In this document: positions 36,657-46,832 of the stretch, piece by piece
How the letters are laid out: each line of letters opens with the position of its first letter
Numbering within the stretch: position 1 is the first letter of the stretch
Origin: DASQDN01 sp963844855
GTDB taxonomy: Bacteria > Acidobacteriota > Terriglobia > Bryobacterales > Bryobacteraceae
Assembly (NCBI GenBank): GCA_963844855.1
Contig: CAWJQP010000050.1
Span: 1 to 64,000 of the forward strand
Direction: 5' to 3'
Length of the DNA stretch: 64,000 nucleotides
The notes under the pieces: model-generated
What the model was told of the DNA's origin: nothing
The model's input: the letters and a program-made list of their open reading frames with translations, nothing else
Databases searched by the model: none
Position numbers and translations under genes: made by a program

Positions 36657-39061
36657 ATGTCTAGCCGAATGAGCGGCTGTTTGTTGCAATCGACTTACGG
36701 TTTTCGCGGAAATTTCGAGCTTGTCACTGACAGCCCGAACGACAGCTACAGTGGGTTCCTCCACCGCTGGCGCAACAACGACGACGCCGCGCTACCGTGG
36801 ATCTTTGGTGGCCAGTTCTACCGCCGGTTGATGACGCTACGCTGGCCGTCGGTGATTCAGGATAACGCGCTTGGGTCCGGCAGACTGCACATGGTGGCGT
36901 TAGGGACTGCACCAAGCGGCGGGCTGCAGTACTTTAGTAGGGCAAACAATCCGACGTGGGCTTGGAGCAACCCGGAGGAACTGCCGAGCAGCGCTGCCCT
37001 CAGCTACTCGGGAAACCCGGTCTTGATCCAGAGCAGCGCTCCCTCCGGACTGTCGCTGGACGTCTTTGCACCGGTGACGGCCGGTGGTTTCGGCCACTGG
37101 TATTATGCGGGAACCGGCTGGCATTTCGCTGGGCTATTTCAGGAGGTACTCGGCCAAATCAACGCGGTGGCATTGATCGAGAGCAGCTTCGGCCGTTTCG
37201 ATCTACTCATCCGGCGCGGAGAGGCGCTCGAATACGTGTCGCGCGACCGGAGCGCTGGAGATACCACTTGGAGTGTGCCTCTGCAGATCCTTGACGGCGC
37301 CGCCGGTGTGCCTGGATTCATTCAGAGCAATTACGGACAGAACGGTAATTTCGAGGTGGTCGTTGCGAATGTGAACGGCGGACTCTCAGGTACCTGGTGT
37401 AACAACGACGACCCGGCTGCACCGCGCTGGATGGGATCTTTCACCATCGTGGAGCGCTTCGGCGATGCGGGAGACCATCCAGGCGACGGCGACGTGGTAG
37501 GTCTGATACAGAGCAACTTTGGCACGCCGGGGTTCGGCAATTTCGAGGTGATCGCCCGCCGCAACGGCCAAACGGATTTTTTCTGGCGCACTGACCACGA
37601 CCCCTGGCGTTGGTTCGGCCCGTTCCGCATTTCTTCCGACCCGCCGAACTGCCAGGCACTGCTGCGACGGGCTGGCACGCTCGAACTTCGGCTGACCGGC
37701 TGCCGTGATTTACGCAACGAGATCACGTGGGAGACGGCTAGTGGCGCACGTCGGGTGTACGACGACTGGACCCGCTCGCAGAAGGACCGCCTCAATGACT
37801 TATTTCAGCGGATGGTTGACGGCGCACCCGACTTGGGACTCGATCGCCCCGACCCTGCGGCGAATATGTCATTGCGGGTACGACCGGACGGTGCGACATG
37901 CATGTTCCTAACGGCCAATCAGGCATTCGAAATTTATGCTGCACACGTCGCCCACGTTCTATACCTAGAAGCGACTGGCGAATTGCCGTGGTCGATCCTC
38001 GATCTCCCATCAGCCGAGTTGCAGAATTATTCTCCTCCGACCGGTATCACGTCCGCATACTCGAGTCACCGCTCGCGACGGATCCGGAGCCATATTACCC
38101 AAGCCATATTCGACCAGGTCGGGATTTCCAGTTGCCCTACCGCGTCCAAATTACAGGTAAGCCGATCGGTTTGTGCTGCGACCCACGAATCGGATACTGG
38201 TTCATCCGTGGCATGCGATCTGCATCTCACATGGATCAGCTTGGCCTTAGCGAAGACGCTACGTTAGCGAATCTTAGCTTTTGGTTTTCCAGCAACGTAG
38301 GACATGGTGGCGAACCGCTCGATAGCACACGCGCATACTATGTCGCTCACACGTTTCTGCAGGACAGACTGCGAGCGGAGCACCGCGACTGGGGGTTTGC
38401 GCGGTGGACCGGGATCTTCTCACCCTCGGGGTGCCACTCGGCTGCTAATCTGCTGCATGATCTGGCGCGGAGTATAAATATCCCCTTGTTGAACATTCAG
38501 ACGCGCGAGCCCGGTGGTGTCCACCAAGGCCTACTCTATCGGTGGCAGCGGTCCGGGGCGCGCATCCTCCATCATACAGACGACCTGTACATAGCGATGA
38601 CGATTGCTCCGTTCTTCCTTGTACGCAGCGACGGTACACGTGCGAGCCGTGAGGCCTCGGTGCGGCAGTTCTTCGAGGTCAGCTGGCCGCTGCTCGAAGA
38701 AATGACGGGCTTCGGCTATCACCACTCTTCCAACTACGATCTGAGTTTCGCCGGCGTCATGGACTGTCCGATTACCGGAGTCAACGGAGGCGACTGGAGC
38801 AGTATCGCCGATAGCGGCAGTTTCGATATGGAGAAGCGCTACAAGCTGTGTTCCTGGCGAGATTTCGTAGCAGAAGCCTGCGCCGGTCGACTCTCGGCGA
38901 TGCACCTGACCCGCGCGGGTGCGCGCCTGTCGCGTCCATATGAGGATTTCCACCTGCGCGCCAATCAGTGTGCCAGTGCCTACGGCATGTGTGACGGCCT
39001 GAACAGGTTAAAGGTCGCTTGGGACGACGCCTCAGGCACCGACACTTGGGTTGATCCGTGA
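36657..39061 (+). CDS. Beta-propeller (PLL-like lectin repeats) plus transglutaminase-like protein, one frame break
   Basis: Restored length is about 800 residues. The first ~370 hold about six repeats of ~45 residues with a common pattern, for example GLIQSNFGTPGFGNFEVIAR and GFIQSNYGQNGNFEVVVANV, each followed by a W-containing strand (RWMGSF, RWFGPF). This resembles PLL-type lectin propellers. After a break near 38035, the second half has SPSGCHSAANLLHDLARSIN (Cys), then ARILHHTDDLYIAM (His, Asp), the layout of a transglutaminase or papain-like triad. No signal peptide is visible. Possibly an effector or surface-binding crosslinker/protease; the substrate is unknown. Confidence 0.6.
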
Positions 39062-39110
39062 CCCGGTATAGCCAAAATATTCACTGCGAACGCAATGAAC
39101 GGTTCGCAAA

Positions 39111-39468
39111 CCGGTTCCGTTGCGAAGATGGAGGTCGACTCTGGTAGGGTAGAAAGTCCATGCCGATCACCCCGACGAATCCGTTCAAGGGCCGCCAGTA
39201 CCCGGGCGAGGTGATCCTGCTGGGGGTGCGCTGGTATTTGCGGTATCCGCTCTCGTACGAACACGTGGCTGAGCTATTGGGCAAGCGTGGCCTCGAAGTG
39301 GATGCCAGCTGCATCTGGCGCTGGGTGCAGGCATATGCGCCGGAGATCAACAAGCGCTGCCGGTCGCATCTAAAGCCGGTGAACAAGTCGTACAGAATCG
39401 ACGAGACATACCTGAGGGTGAAGGGGAAGGATCGATACCTGTACCTGTCCTTCGCCAATAATGCGTAG
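39111..39468 (+). mobile_element. IS6-family element, 5' part only
   Basis: A terminal repeat GGTTCCGTTGCGAA (39111-39124) matches the IS6/IS26 type. The transposase starts at 39160: MPITPTNPFKGRQYPGEVIL, RWYLRYPLSYEHVAELLGKR, then the first catalytic Asp in SYRIDETYLRVKGKDRYLYL. It stops after 102 of about 235 residues, where the next insertion sequence begins, so it is inactive. Confidence 0.8.
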
Positions 39469-39479
39469 CCAGCACCTGG

Positions 39480-40511
39480 TCATGCGGCAAGGCGTTCATA
39501 ACGATGATGCAGCCCACCGAGTTGGGGAATCTTGATGATCTTTCCGATACTCGACACCGGGCGTGGAATTGGACATTGCTTGTCCAGCCCCAAATGGGTC
39601 CTGGAATCGTGGTAGTAAACGAAATACGATGCGAGCGTTCGCTTGAGATGCCGGGCGTTAAAGATCACGAAATGGTTCAAGCAGTCTCTCCGTATCGAGC
39701 CGATCAGGCGTTCGACGTATGGATTCTGCCAAGGACTCTGAGGCGCGGTGAGTACCTCCTCCATGTCCAGCGAAGAGATCCGCAGACGAACCTCGTTGCC
39801 GTATACGCCATCCCGATCGCGAATGATATACCGCGGCGCATTTCGCTCGGCGAAAGCCTCGACAATCTGTTGAGAAGTCCAGGCTGCGGTGGGATGTTCA
39901 GTCACATTAAAGTGCAACACCTGGCGACGTCGATGTTCCAGCACGATGAACACGAACAGCACCTTCATGGTGATCGTCGGCACGGTAAAGAAATCGATGG
40001 ACACCATTTGACCGAGATGGTTGTGAAGAAAGGTCTTCCACGTCTGACTAGGTGGCCGGCGAAGCCTTCGCAGCATTCGGGAGACGGTGCGTTCGGAGAT
40101 CGCGATGCCGAGCATCTTCAGTTCGCCATGAATCCGTGGTGCACGCCACAACGGATTGGCGGCCGCCATTCGTTCGATCAGTCGGCAAATCTCGGCGGCC
40201 GTAGCGGGCCGACCTCGCCGGCGGCGATCGGATTTCGACAGCCGGGCCCAGAATCGGCGAAACCGTTCGCGTTGCCAGCGGACGACGGTGTCCGCCTGGA
40301 CATAGATTAACGGACGTCGCCACCCGGACCACAAGCGGCGCAGAGCGATCCAGAACATTCGATCAACGACCGTCAAGACCGGTCGCTTACGTTGCCGACG
40401 GAACGCCGCGAGTTGCAACCGGAGAGCGGCATTCTCAATCGCCACGGCTTGATGACCGCTCAAAAGTAGTCGGAAGAATCGAAAAATACACAGGATGAAG
40501 GAGGCTGCCAT
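39480..40511 (-). CDS. rve-type (DDE) insertion sequence transposase, intact
   Basis: 343 residues. N-terminal helical region with a HTH (RRGRPATAAEICRLIERMAA; ISERTVSRMLRRLRRPPSQT), then the integrase core: Asp in MVSIDFFTVPTITMKVLFVF, Asp in YIIRDRDGVYG and Glu in SPWQNPYVERLIGSIRRDCL. The end is GGLHHRYERLAA. It is homologous to, but clearly different from, the fragment at 47695-48189, which is on the opposite strand. It truncates the IS6 gene. Confidence 0.85.
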   Translation of the reverse strand: MAASFILCIFRFFRLLLSGHQAVAIENAALRLQLAAFRRQRKRPVLTVVDRMFWIALRRLWSGWRRPLIYVQADTVVRWQRERFRRFWARLSKSDRRRRGRPATAAEICRLIERMAAANPLWRAPRIHGELKMLGIAISERTVSRMLRRLRRPPSQTWKTFLHNHLGQMVSIDFFTVPTITMKVLFVFIVLEHRRRQVLHFNVTEHPTAAWTSQQIVEAFAERNAPRYIIRDRDGVYGNEVRLRISSLDMEEVLTAPQSPWQNPYVERLIGSIRRDCLNHFVIFNARHLKRTLASYFVYYHDSRTHLGLDKQCPIPRPVSSIGKIIKIPQLGGLHHRYERLAA

Positions 40512-41426
40512 TTGTCCCGATGTTCACCTCCATCCTTCTCTAAGTCAACTCTTAATCGGTGGACGGAATAATGGCGAACGAGTGCGTCCAGCGAAGGCTG
40601 GCATGTTCAGTGGGAGACAGTCCCACCGGGGTAAGAGTCAGGGCCCCGTAGCTTGAGTTGCATTCGTGGAGGAAACGAAGCGAATGAAGCCAACTGACAA
40701 AGCCGCCCTTGGGGTGGTGAGCGAGTCACCGGGCCGTAACGAAAGTGAACCCAGTGGTGGCCTCGATAACATTCAGACCGAAGGCCGAGCCCGTTCGTTC
40801 GGGGTGAAGGCAGCATGGCATGGCGCAGACTGACTGACGCGGTATGTCACTTCGGCGGGGTGGTAGGGACAGCACGGTGGCAAGGACATGTCGAGCAACT
40901 GGAGAAACCGTCTTCGTCCCGCTGAGAAATCGGTGGAGCAGGGTAGATCGTATAACCGGCGCAACCGGGAAATCGACCGAAGACGAAACGGTGGCGGCGA
41001 GGCTCGTAGTAGCGGAGAAGCGGGGTAATGCCCGCGGAGCGAAGGGGCCTTGCTGCACATAATGTCGGATTCAACAAGGGAGGCAGGGGTGAGATGACAA
41101 AGGCACCCATCAGTCTGCAGGACCTGAGAAGAAGGCTATACGTCAAGGCGAAGGCTGAACCGACTTGGCGCTTCTGGGGTTTGTATGTTCACGTCTGTAA
41201 GCGGGAGACCCTCCGGGAAGCCTATCTGTCTGCCAAGGCTAATGACGGAGCTCCGGGAATTGACGGGGTGACGTTTGCGGCAGTGGAAGCGGGAGGCGTG
41301 GAGGAGTTTCTGGACCAGCTTCGCGAGGAGTTGGTGCACAGGACATATCGACCCCAACGGGCACGGAAGGTGGAAATACCGAAGGGGGGCGGCAAAATGC
41401 GCCAGCTTTCGATTCCGACGGTGACT

Positions 41427-43511
41427 TCATAATGCACTTTCCGCCAAATGCTTTGGGGGTGCCGTGTGAATCCTGCATGAGTTGCGTACCCAGTCTCGAA
41501 GCTTCTGTTCGTCTGTTTCGTTGAGTGTAATCCAATACGGCATTCCGGCGTTAAGACGGCGCGCCTGGATAACACCACGATCGATCCAGTAGTAGACCAC
41601 GTGGGTACTCACCCCGAAACGCTCGGCCACTTGCTGGACAGTAGACTCCTCCGCGCCTGCTAGCGTGGCCTTAGGAATCTGGTAGCGATAACGGATCCAC
41701 TGGATCATGGAACCGGTGAAAGGTTTGCCCAAGGCGCTGACACAACCTTCTCGATTGAGGCAGTCGGCGATTTCTTCATTGGGCAAGCTCGTGCCGAGAT
41801 CTCGGACGCGATCGATAACCGCGGCAGAATACCGCACGCGGTCAGCTCTGTTAGGCGGGAGCTGCACGCAAATGTCACTGCAAGCGCCACCCTGCCACCG
41901 AATGTGAACCACAAGTTGTTTCAGATTGGGCGGTTTCTCGATCGTAATATCCTTGATGAGCAGCCGCAACATCCGTTTGCGGTCTTTGGCCTGGGTGGTG
42001 GGCGCATGCCACAAGCGCGGCAAGTCGGTGGCGAGAGCGAGGACTTTGGCCCTTTGCTCGTCAGTGGTTACCCGGGCTTCTTGACGCTGAAATTCCGCGG
42101 CTTGTTTTTTGAGGTCCTCTAATTGCAGCAGCGCATCGTTCCAGCGCCGCTCCAGTGTGCCCGCCACCAGACGTTGGGAAGGATCGACCTCTTGATAACG
42201 CCGCTCGGCGAGCGCGGCTTCATACTCGGCACGTTCGAGCCGCATCTGCCATTGGCGCGAGATGGTTCGATCGCGCGACTCCAATTCCTGCAGCGCTGCC
42301 AAAGCGAGTTCGATCTCGGCTGGCTGCAATGCCTTCAGCACTTCTTCCGCGATGGCGGCATCGAGCAGATCACAACGGAAGCTCATGCAGTCTTTTTTGG
42401 CCAGACCATCGCGACGTAGCCGGTTGCAGAGATAGCAGGGATAAATGCCGCCATTGCCGGTATAGCGCACCGTAAGAGCGTGGCCACAAGTGCCGCACAA
42501 CAGCAGCCCTTGTAATAAAGCTAAGCCCTCGCGCGCGGGGCCGGCCAGTAGCGTGTCCTCACCGTTGGTGCGATTTTTCTCTAAACGCTCCTGGTTTTTA
42601 AAGAATTCTTCCAAAGTGATGTAGCCTTCGTGGTGCTCTTGCAGACTGACGCGCCAGTCCGCCATGGCTACCGCGCGGATTCGTTTATGAACCGCGCCCT
42701 CTGCGCTGATCTCCCGACGATATCGATAACGACCAAAGACATATGTTCCTGCATACGATGGGTTCTTGAGCATGCTCAGCACACGGCTATGCGTCAGGCG
42801 ACCCCATATAATCTTGCCATCCCAAGCCCCACCATAGGACCGCTTGGGAAAGCGTAATGCGCTTTCCGCGAATCGTTGCATCACTGCGAAGGCGGTGCCG
42901 GTTTCGCGAAAAAGACGAAACACCAGGCCCACCGCGCCCCGCACTTCTTCGTCCGGGTCAAAGATGATCCGGCTTTCCTGGTCATAGCAAAAACCGACCG
43001 GCAACGGGAAACGCAATTCACCTTTCTTGGCTTTGTTGAGTTTGCCTCCCTGGAGGCGCGCGTGCAAGAAATGGAGCTCGGCCTGGGCCATTGTGCCCTT
43101 CAACCCGAGCAACAATCCGTCGTTGAAGTCCGCTGGATCGTAGCAACCATCTTCGTCGATCACCAGGGTTGTAGTGAGCGCACACAACTCTAGCAGCCGA
43201 TGCCAATCCAGGTTCGAGCGTGCCAACCGCGAGACTTCCAATGCAAACACCGCACCTACTTGACCCATCGAAACATCCGCCACCAAGGTCTTGAAGTCCT
43301 CCCGCCCCGCCATTTCGGTACCCGTCTTGCCCAGGTCCCGGTCGAGTATGCGGATCAGGGATTCGCTCCAGCCGAGTTCCAGCGCCTTCTCTCGCAGTGC
43401 ATACTGGCGCTCCGTGCTCTCCTGATGATGGCGTACCTGACCAGGCGTCGACTGGCGTAGGTAAATGTAGGCAGGCCGGCTCCGGTGATGATCTCGAATC
43501 TTGGGGTTCAT
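41427..43511 (-). CDS. Large serine recombinase (element 1)
   Basis: About 694 residues from ATG 43511. The resolvase N-terminus reads RPAYIYLRQSTPGQVRHHQE with the nucleophile Ser in RQST, then LDRDLGKTGTEMAGREDFKT and FALEVSRLARSNLDWHRLLE. A recombinase domain (VFRLFRETGTAFAVMQRFAE; SRVLSMLKNPSYAGTYVFGR) and a zinc ribbon (LLCGTCGHALTVRYTGNGGI; YLCNRLRR) follow. Then come a long coiled coil and a C-terminal HTH (ESTVQQVAERFGVSTHVVYY). The annotated 724-residue ORF starts earlier, but MNPKIRDHHRSRPAYIYL fits the family. Intact frame. Confidence 0.9.
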   Translation of the reverse strand: MNPKIRDHHRSRPAYIYLRQSTPGQVRHHQESTERQYALREKALELGWSESLIRILDRDLGKTGTEMAGREDFKTLVADVSMGQVGAVFALEVSRLARSNLDWHRLLELCALTTTLVIDEDGCYDPADFNDGLLLGLKGTMAQAELHFLHARLQGGKLNKAKKGELRFPLPVGFCYDQESRIIFDPDEEVRGAVGLVFRLFRETGTAFAVMQRFAESALRFPKRSYGGAWDGKIIWGRLTHSRVLSMLKNPSYAGTYVFGRYRYRREISAEGAVHKRIRAVAMADWRVSLQEHHEGYITLEEFFKNQERLEKNRTNGEDTLLAGPAREGLALLQGLLLCGTCGHALTVRYTGNGGIYPCYLCNRLRRDGLAKKDCMSFRCDLLDAAIAEEVLKALQPAEIELALAALQELESRDRTISRQWQMRLERAEYEAALAERRYQEVDPSQRLVAGTLERRWNDALLQLEDLKKQAAEFQRQEARVTTDEQRAKVLALATDLPRLWHAPTTQAKDRKRMLRLLIKDITIEKPPNLKQLVVHIRWQGGACSDICVQLPPNRADRVRYSAAVIDRVRDLGTSLPNEEIADCLNREGCVSALGKPFTGSMIQWIRYRYQIPKATLAGAEESTVQQVAERFGVSTHVVYYWIDRGVIQARRLNAGMPYWITLNETDEQKLRDWVRNSCRIHTAPPKHLAESAL

Positions 43512-43647
43512 CGGTTGCCTCCGCAGTTGCCGAAAAGTTCGGGTTGCCTTGCAACCAGCCTTCGAGCATATTGGCGAGAAGCACGCCACCCAATTCCACA
43601 TCGATGGGTGCCGTAAGCGAGGAATGCGTTTCGCTCACGGCCATCCC

Positions 43648-43980
43648 TCAGAGCGCCTCTCGGCGGCGCAGCAATTCGCGGTTGATCTCGCAGATCGCCT
43701 CTAAAATCTCGCGGGTTCGGTGGTAGTTGGCGAGAAACTCTGCCGTCTGGGCGTAAGACTCCTGCGGCACGTAATCCATTTGTGGCCGCAAGCCCGGGTA
43801 GCTCACCGAAAGATAGTACTTGGGGCCATGACCGGGACCGTCCGCGCATTTGCATCCCGGCTTGCCACATCGCTTGTAGCGCTCGATGAGGGAGCCTCGC
43901 AGGATCGCTTGGAGCGGGGGCAATTGACGCAGGAGAGCGTTGCGGCGCTTTCGCAATGCGGCAGTGGATTGGGTTCCCAT
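43648..43980 (-). CDS. DUF6788-like small protein (element 1)
   Basis: 110 residues. RGSLIERYKRCGKPGCKCAD with GHGPKYYLSVSYPG and DYVPQESYAQTAEFLANY match the small cysteine-containing DUF6788 type often encoded before this recombinase family. Its stop is followed after 3 bp by an ATG (43644) of a possible ~45-residue coupled reading frame (MAVSETHSSLTAPIDVELGG) that runs into the recombinase start. Confidence 0.65.
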   Translation of the reverse strand: MGTQSTAALRKRRNALLRQLPPLQAILRGSLIERYKRCGKPGCKCADGPGHGPKYYLSVSYPGLRPQMDYVPQESYAQTAEFLANYHRTREILEAICEINRELLRRREAL

Positions 43981-44035
43981 CCTTATCAGACCACGTGTAT
44001 AACTGGTCTGAGTGTAATCTAGGCAAATACATATT

Positions 44036-44335
44036 TCAACCTTCTTGTTCGGGCCTGCTCAGTTGCTCCACTAAGGTGACCAACTCGAAAAGCGCGTCAG
44101 CGTCAAGCCGCGGCGGCGGCAAACGAAGCGGATCGTACGGAGACGGATCTGCCCAGTCGGTCCATTCGCGCGCAACACTGAAACTGCCGCGCTCCAACTC
44201 GCGGAGGATTAGAGTGTCGACTCCGGCTATGCGTCGTTTCTTGAGTACTTCAAAGCGTCGGCCGCGTTGCGGATGAAAAGGATGCCGGATTTCGGCCCAT
44301 CCCAAAGGCGAACTGGGCTGGAGTGCAGTTCGCAA
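44036..44335 (-). CDS. DUF5372-like small protein (element 1)
   Basis: 99 residues. IRHPFHPQRGRRFEVLKKRR followed by SFSVAREWTDWADPSPYDPL matches the pattern of the small DUF5372 proteins found with recombinase/DUF6788 modules. First gene of element 1, reading inward from its right end; its start overlaps the terminal hairpin. Function unknown. Confidence 0.6.
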   Translation of the reverse strand: MRTALQPSSPLGWAEIRHPFHPQRGRRFEVLKKRRIAGVDTLILRELERGSFSVAREWTDWADPSPYDPLRLPPPRLDADALFELVTLVEQLSRPEQEG

Positions 44336-44700
44336 TGACCGTCCCTTGTATAAGGGATCGAGTCGTGCAGACCGCCGCTAAGCTGGTAATCGAGCCGATC
44401 TTTGAGGCGGAGTTGGAACCTAATACCTACGGCTACCGACCGAAACGGAGTGCGAACGACGCTATCCGAAGAGTGGAAGGCTATACAGATGTAGTTGACG
44501 CTGATCTGTCCAAATACTTCGACACCATTCCACACTGTGAACTGATACAGTGTGTCGCCCGGCGAATCGTTGATGGGAACGTGCTGCGTCTGATCAAGAT
44601 GTGGCTTACGGTTCCGGTCGAGGAGCAGGACGAGAACGGGAAACGTCGGTTGACAGGCGGGCAAGACCACCACTGCGGGACACCGCAAGGGGGAGTGATG

Positions 44701-46362
44701 ACTCCCCATACGCAAAAGATAACCTGCGCTGGAAGACGCGCTCGACAGCACGGGATCCGGTTCCGACGACCTGTCCGACCCTCCCCCGGAGTGCGGAGCT
44801 GGAATCGAATGTCGAATGGTAATGGTCTCCTTGCCTATAAGGATTTCTTTGACCAGGAGCCGGAGAATCTTCTGGCGTTGCGCGACCTCCAGGCTATCAG
44901 CCCGCGCTCGGAGTCGTTCACGAAACTGAGCCAGCGTTTCCACCAGGCGAATATACCTGGATTCGTCGGCCGTTGCTTCTACCAGGGAAAGCAGTTCTGA
45001 CTGGACCGCTTTTTCTTGCCGGCGCAGTTCCGGCATGCGATGCCGCAACTGTTCCAGAGTCACCAGTCCTTCCTGATACGCCGTCACTAATCGATCGATG
45101 TTCTTTTGAATTCGAACCTGTTCTCGCTGTAGGCTTTCTTCACGCTTAAGTAGAGGGTCCGCCTTCTTGGCCACTTCCATGCGGCGATCCAGTTCCGCCT
45201 GAATCAGGGTCGGATCGTCCAACAGTCGCAAGATTTGCGTCCAGATGAACGAATCCAGGTAGTCCTGTCGAATGGGGCGGTTGTCGCAAACCGCTCCGTT
45301 CTGGTAGCGATAAGCGTCGGAACCCAAACAGCGATAGTAGTAGAGCTTTTGCTTGGAAGTCTGCGCCGACGAGCGGTACAAAGCGTAGCCGCACTTCTCG
45401 CACACCAGCATCCCTTGCAACAAGCTCGGCGCGACCGTTCGGCGCGGCGAATGATGCTTGTTCCGCTCCAGCTGCTCTTGCGCTAAAGCGAACGTGGATT
45501 CACTCACCAGGGCAGGCACTGGAATTTCGATCCAATCTTGACGCGGGCGTTCATGATTCGCGCTGTTGCGGGTTGCATGTCCTTTACGCTGACGCAATGG
45601 CCGTGTGATGCGCTGCCGCGGCCGCAGTTCGGTTTTACCGAAGCAAGCTCGGCCTACGTACGCCGGATTGCGCAGCATCGCCCACACCGTCGATCGTTCC
45701 CACCGCGCGATTCCTTTGCGTGTCGGGATTTGGCGCTCGTTGAGCATTCGCGTGATCGCATTGATGCTGACTGCTTGCTCAATGTAGGTCTGGAACACCA
45801 GGCGTACCACTTCGGCCTCGGCTTCCATAACTTCGTAGTAAGCCGCCATTGAGTCGCTCTTCTTCATGTATCGATAGCCGTACGGCGCTCCGGATAGCAC
45901 ACTGATCGAGCCCTCTTGGGCGCGATGCCGTTTTCCTCGCCGCGAGCGCTCCAGTATCTGCGCGCGCTCGTATTCGGCGATCATGCCTTGGAACTGCACC
46001 AGCAGTTGATCCTCCGCTGTGGTAACTGAAGGACTCTTTACAAACCGTAGCTCAACGCCGTGCTTTAAAAACTCTTCTGCCAACAGCACCTGGTAGGCGT
46101 ACTTCCGGCTCAACCGATCCGGTGAATGAATCAGCACCGCTTCGATGTGTCCCTCGGCTGCCAAATCCCGAACTGCTTCCAAACCGGGCCGAATAAGACT
46201 GGCTCCGCTATATCCTTCATCTTGAAAGATCCACTCTTTGGGTACGGCGAATCCTTCCGTCTCCGCGTACTGGATCAACGCCGCCGTCTGACTTGCGATC
46301 GTGTGGTCTTCCTTCTGTCGATCCGAGGATACCCGCGCGTAGATGGCTGCCGGCTTGGTCAT
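44701..46362 (-). CDS. Large serine recombinase (element 2), reads out through the element end
   Basis: Starts MTKPAAIYARVSSDRQKEDH with the nucleophile in RVSSDRQ. It continues with EDQLLVQFQGMIAEYERAQI, RRGKRHRAQEGSISVLSGAP, the recombinase domain VSINAITRMLNERQIPTRKG and zinc ribbon MLVCEKCGYALYRSSAQTSK with CDNRPIRQ. The C-terminal part ends near HSIPAPHSGGGSDRSSEPDP. No stop occurs before the left inverted repeat: the frame continues 158 codons into intron and element 1 DNA to 44227, so the true C-terminus is set by target sequence or the stop was lost. About 550 residues lie inside the element. Confidence 0.85.
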
Positions 46363-46510
46363 TCATGGCCTCCTTGGTTTCGGCGACTGCGCCAATGATG
46401 CCGAACTTTTCCGGCGCCAAGGCTTGAAAGACTTGTGCCAGCTTCTCTTCAAACAAACGATCGAACCGATATTCCAAGCGAAGGTTTCGAGCGGTACCGC
46501 TCTCAGCCAC
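46217..46510 (-). CDS. Small ORF between the HTH-RHH gene and recombinase 2
   Basis: GTG at 46510 overlaps the stop of the preceding gene. ARNLRLEYRFDRLFEEKLAQ followed by VFQALAPEKFGIIGAVAETK reads like protein. The last ~49 codons overlap the recombinase start in another frame and may be only a shadow, so the real product could be about 50 residues. Such short coupled ORFs are common in these modules. Confidence 0.4.
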   Translation of the reverse strand: MAESGTARNLRLEYRFDRLFEEKLAQVFQALAPEKFGIIGAVAETKEAMNDQAGSHLRAGILGSTEGRPHDRKSDGGVDPVRGDGRIRRTQRVDLSR

Positions 46511-46832
46511 GCCCTCGCCCTCGTGGCAGGATTGCCAGCAAGGCACGACTGACCACGTCGCTGATGGACAGGTTCTTGACAGATGCGTACAACCGCACCC
46601 GCTGAATCAAACTGGCCGGCAATTTCACCGTAAACGCCAGTTTGGGTTCGCTGACCGCCAGCGGCTCCTTCAATCGTTGCGCTTGTCGGAGGTAACGATA
46701 CGCCTGCCGGGGAGAGATGGAGCAGTCTTGCGCCAACTGCTCGACGGCGTCGGGCAGTTGATGGAAATCGCGTAGCAGAGTACGAGCGCGATTGAGACGC
46801 TCGGCTTTTTGGGCGTCGCTGGCACGGCCCAT
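46503..46832 (-). CDS. HTH plus ribbon-helix-helix regulator (element 2)
   Basis: 109 residues. The N-terminal half LPDAVEQLAQDCSISPRQAY then RYLRQAQRL is a helix-turn-helix; the C-terminal half KLAFTVKLPASLIQRVRLYA then SVKNLSISDVVSRALLAIL is a ribbon-helix-helix with the strand KLAFTVKL. Two DNA-binding folds in one small protein at the head of the element operon suggest control of recombinase expression or directionality. Confidence 0.65.
   Translation of the reverse strand: MGRASDAQKAERLNRARTLLRDFHQLPDAVEQLAQDCSISPRQAYRYLRQAQRLKEPLAVSEPKLAFTVKLPASLIQRVRLYASVKNLSISDVVSRALLAILPRGRGRG

Larger units (their letters stand above)
41424..44344 (-). mobile_element. Serine-recombinase element 1 inside the intron
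   Basis: About 2.9 kb inserted between the IPTV and IRDRVVQ codons of the reverse transcriptase. It holds three minus-strand genes: DUF5372-like, DUF6788-like and a large serine recombinase whose stop codon lies only ~5 bp from the left junction. The right end has a hairpin (GCGAACT ... AGTTCGC, about 44308-44335). Exact ends cannot be fixed by eye, but the flanking intron codons join with little or no target duplication. Confidence 0.75.

Noticed and set aside
43018..43644. 208-codon ORF in front of recombinase 1
   Set aside because: Most of it overlaps the recombinase in another frame; only the first ~45 codons could be real, and they are mentioned with the DUF6788 entry.
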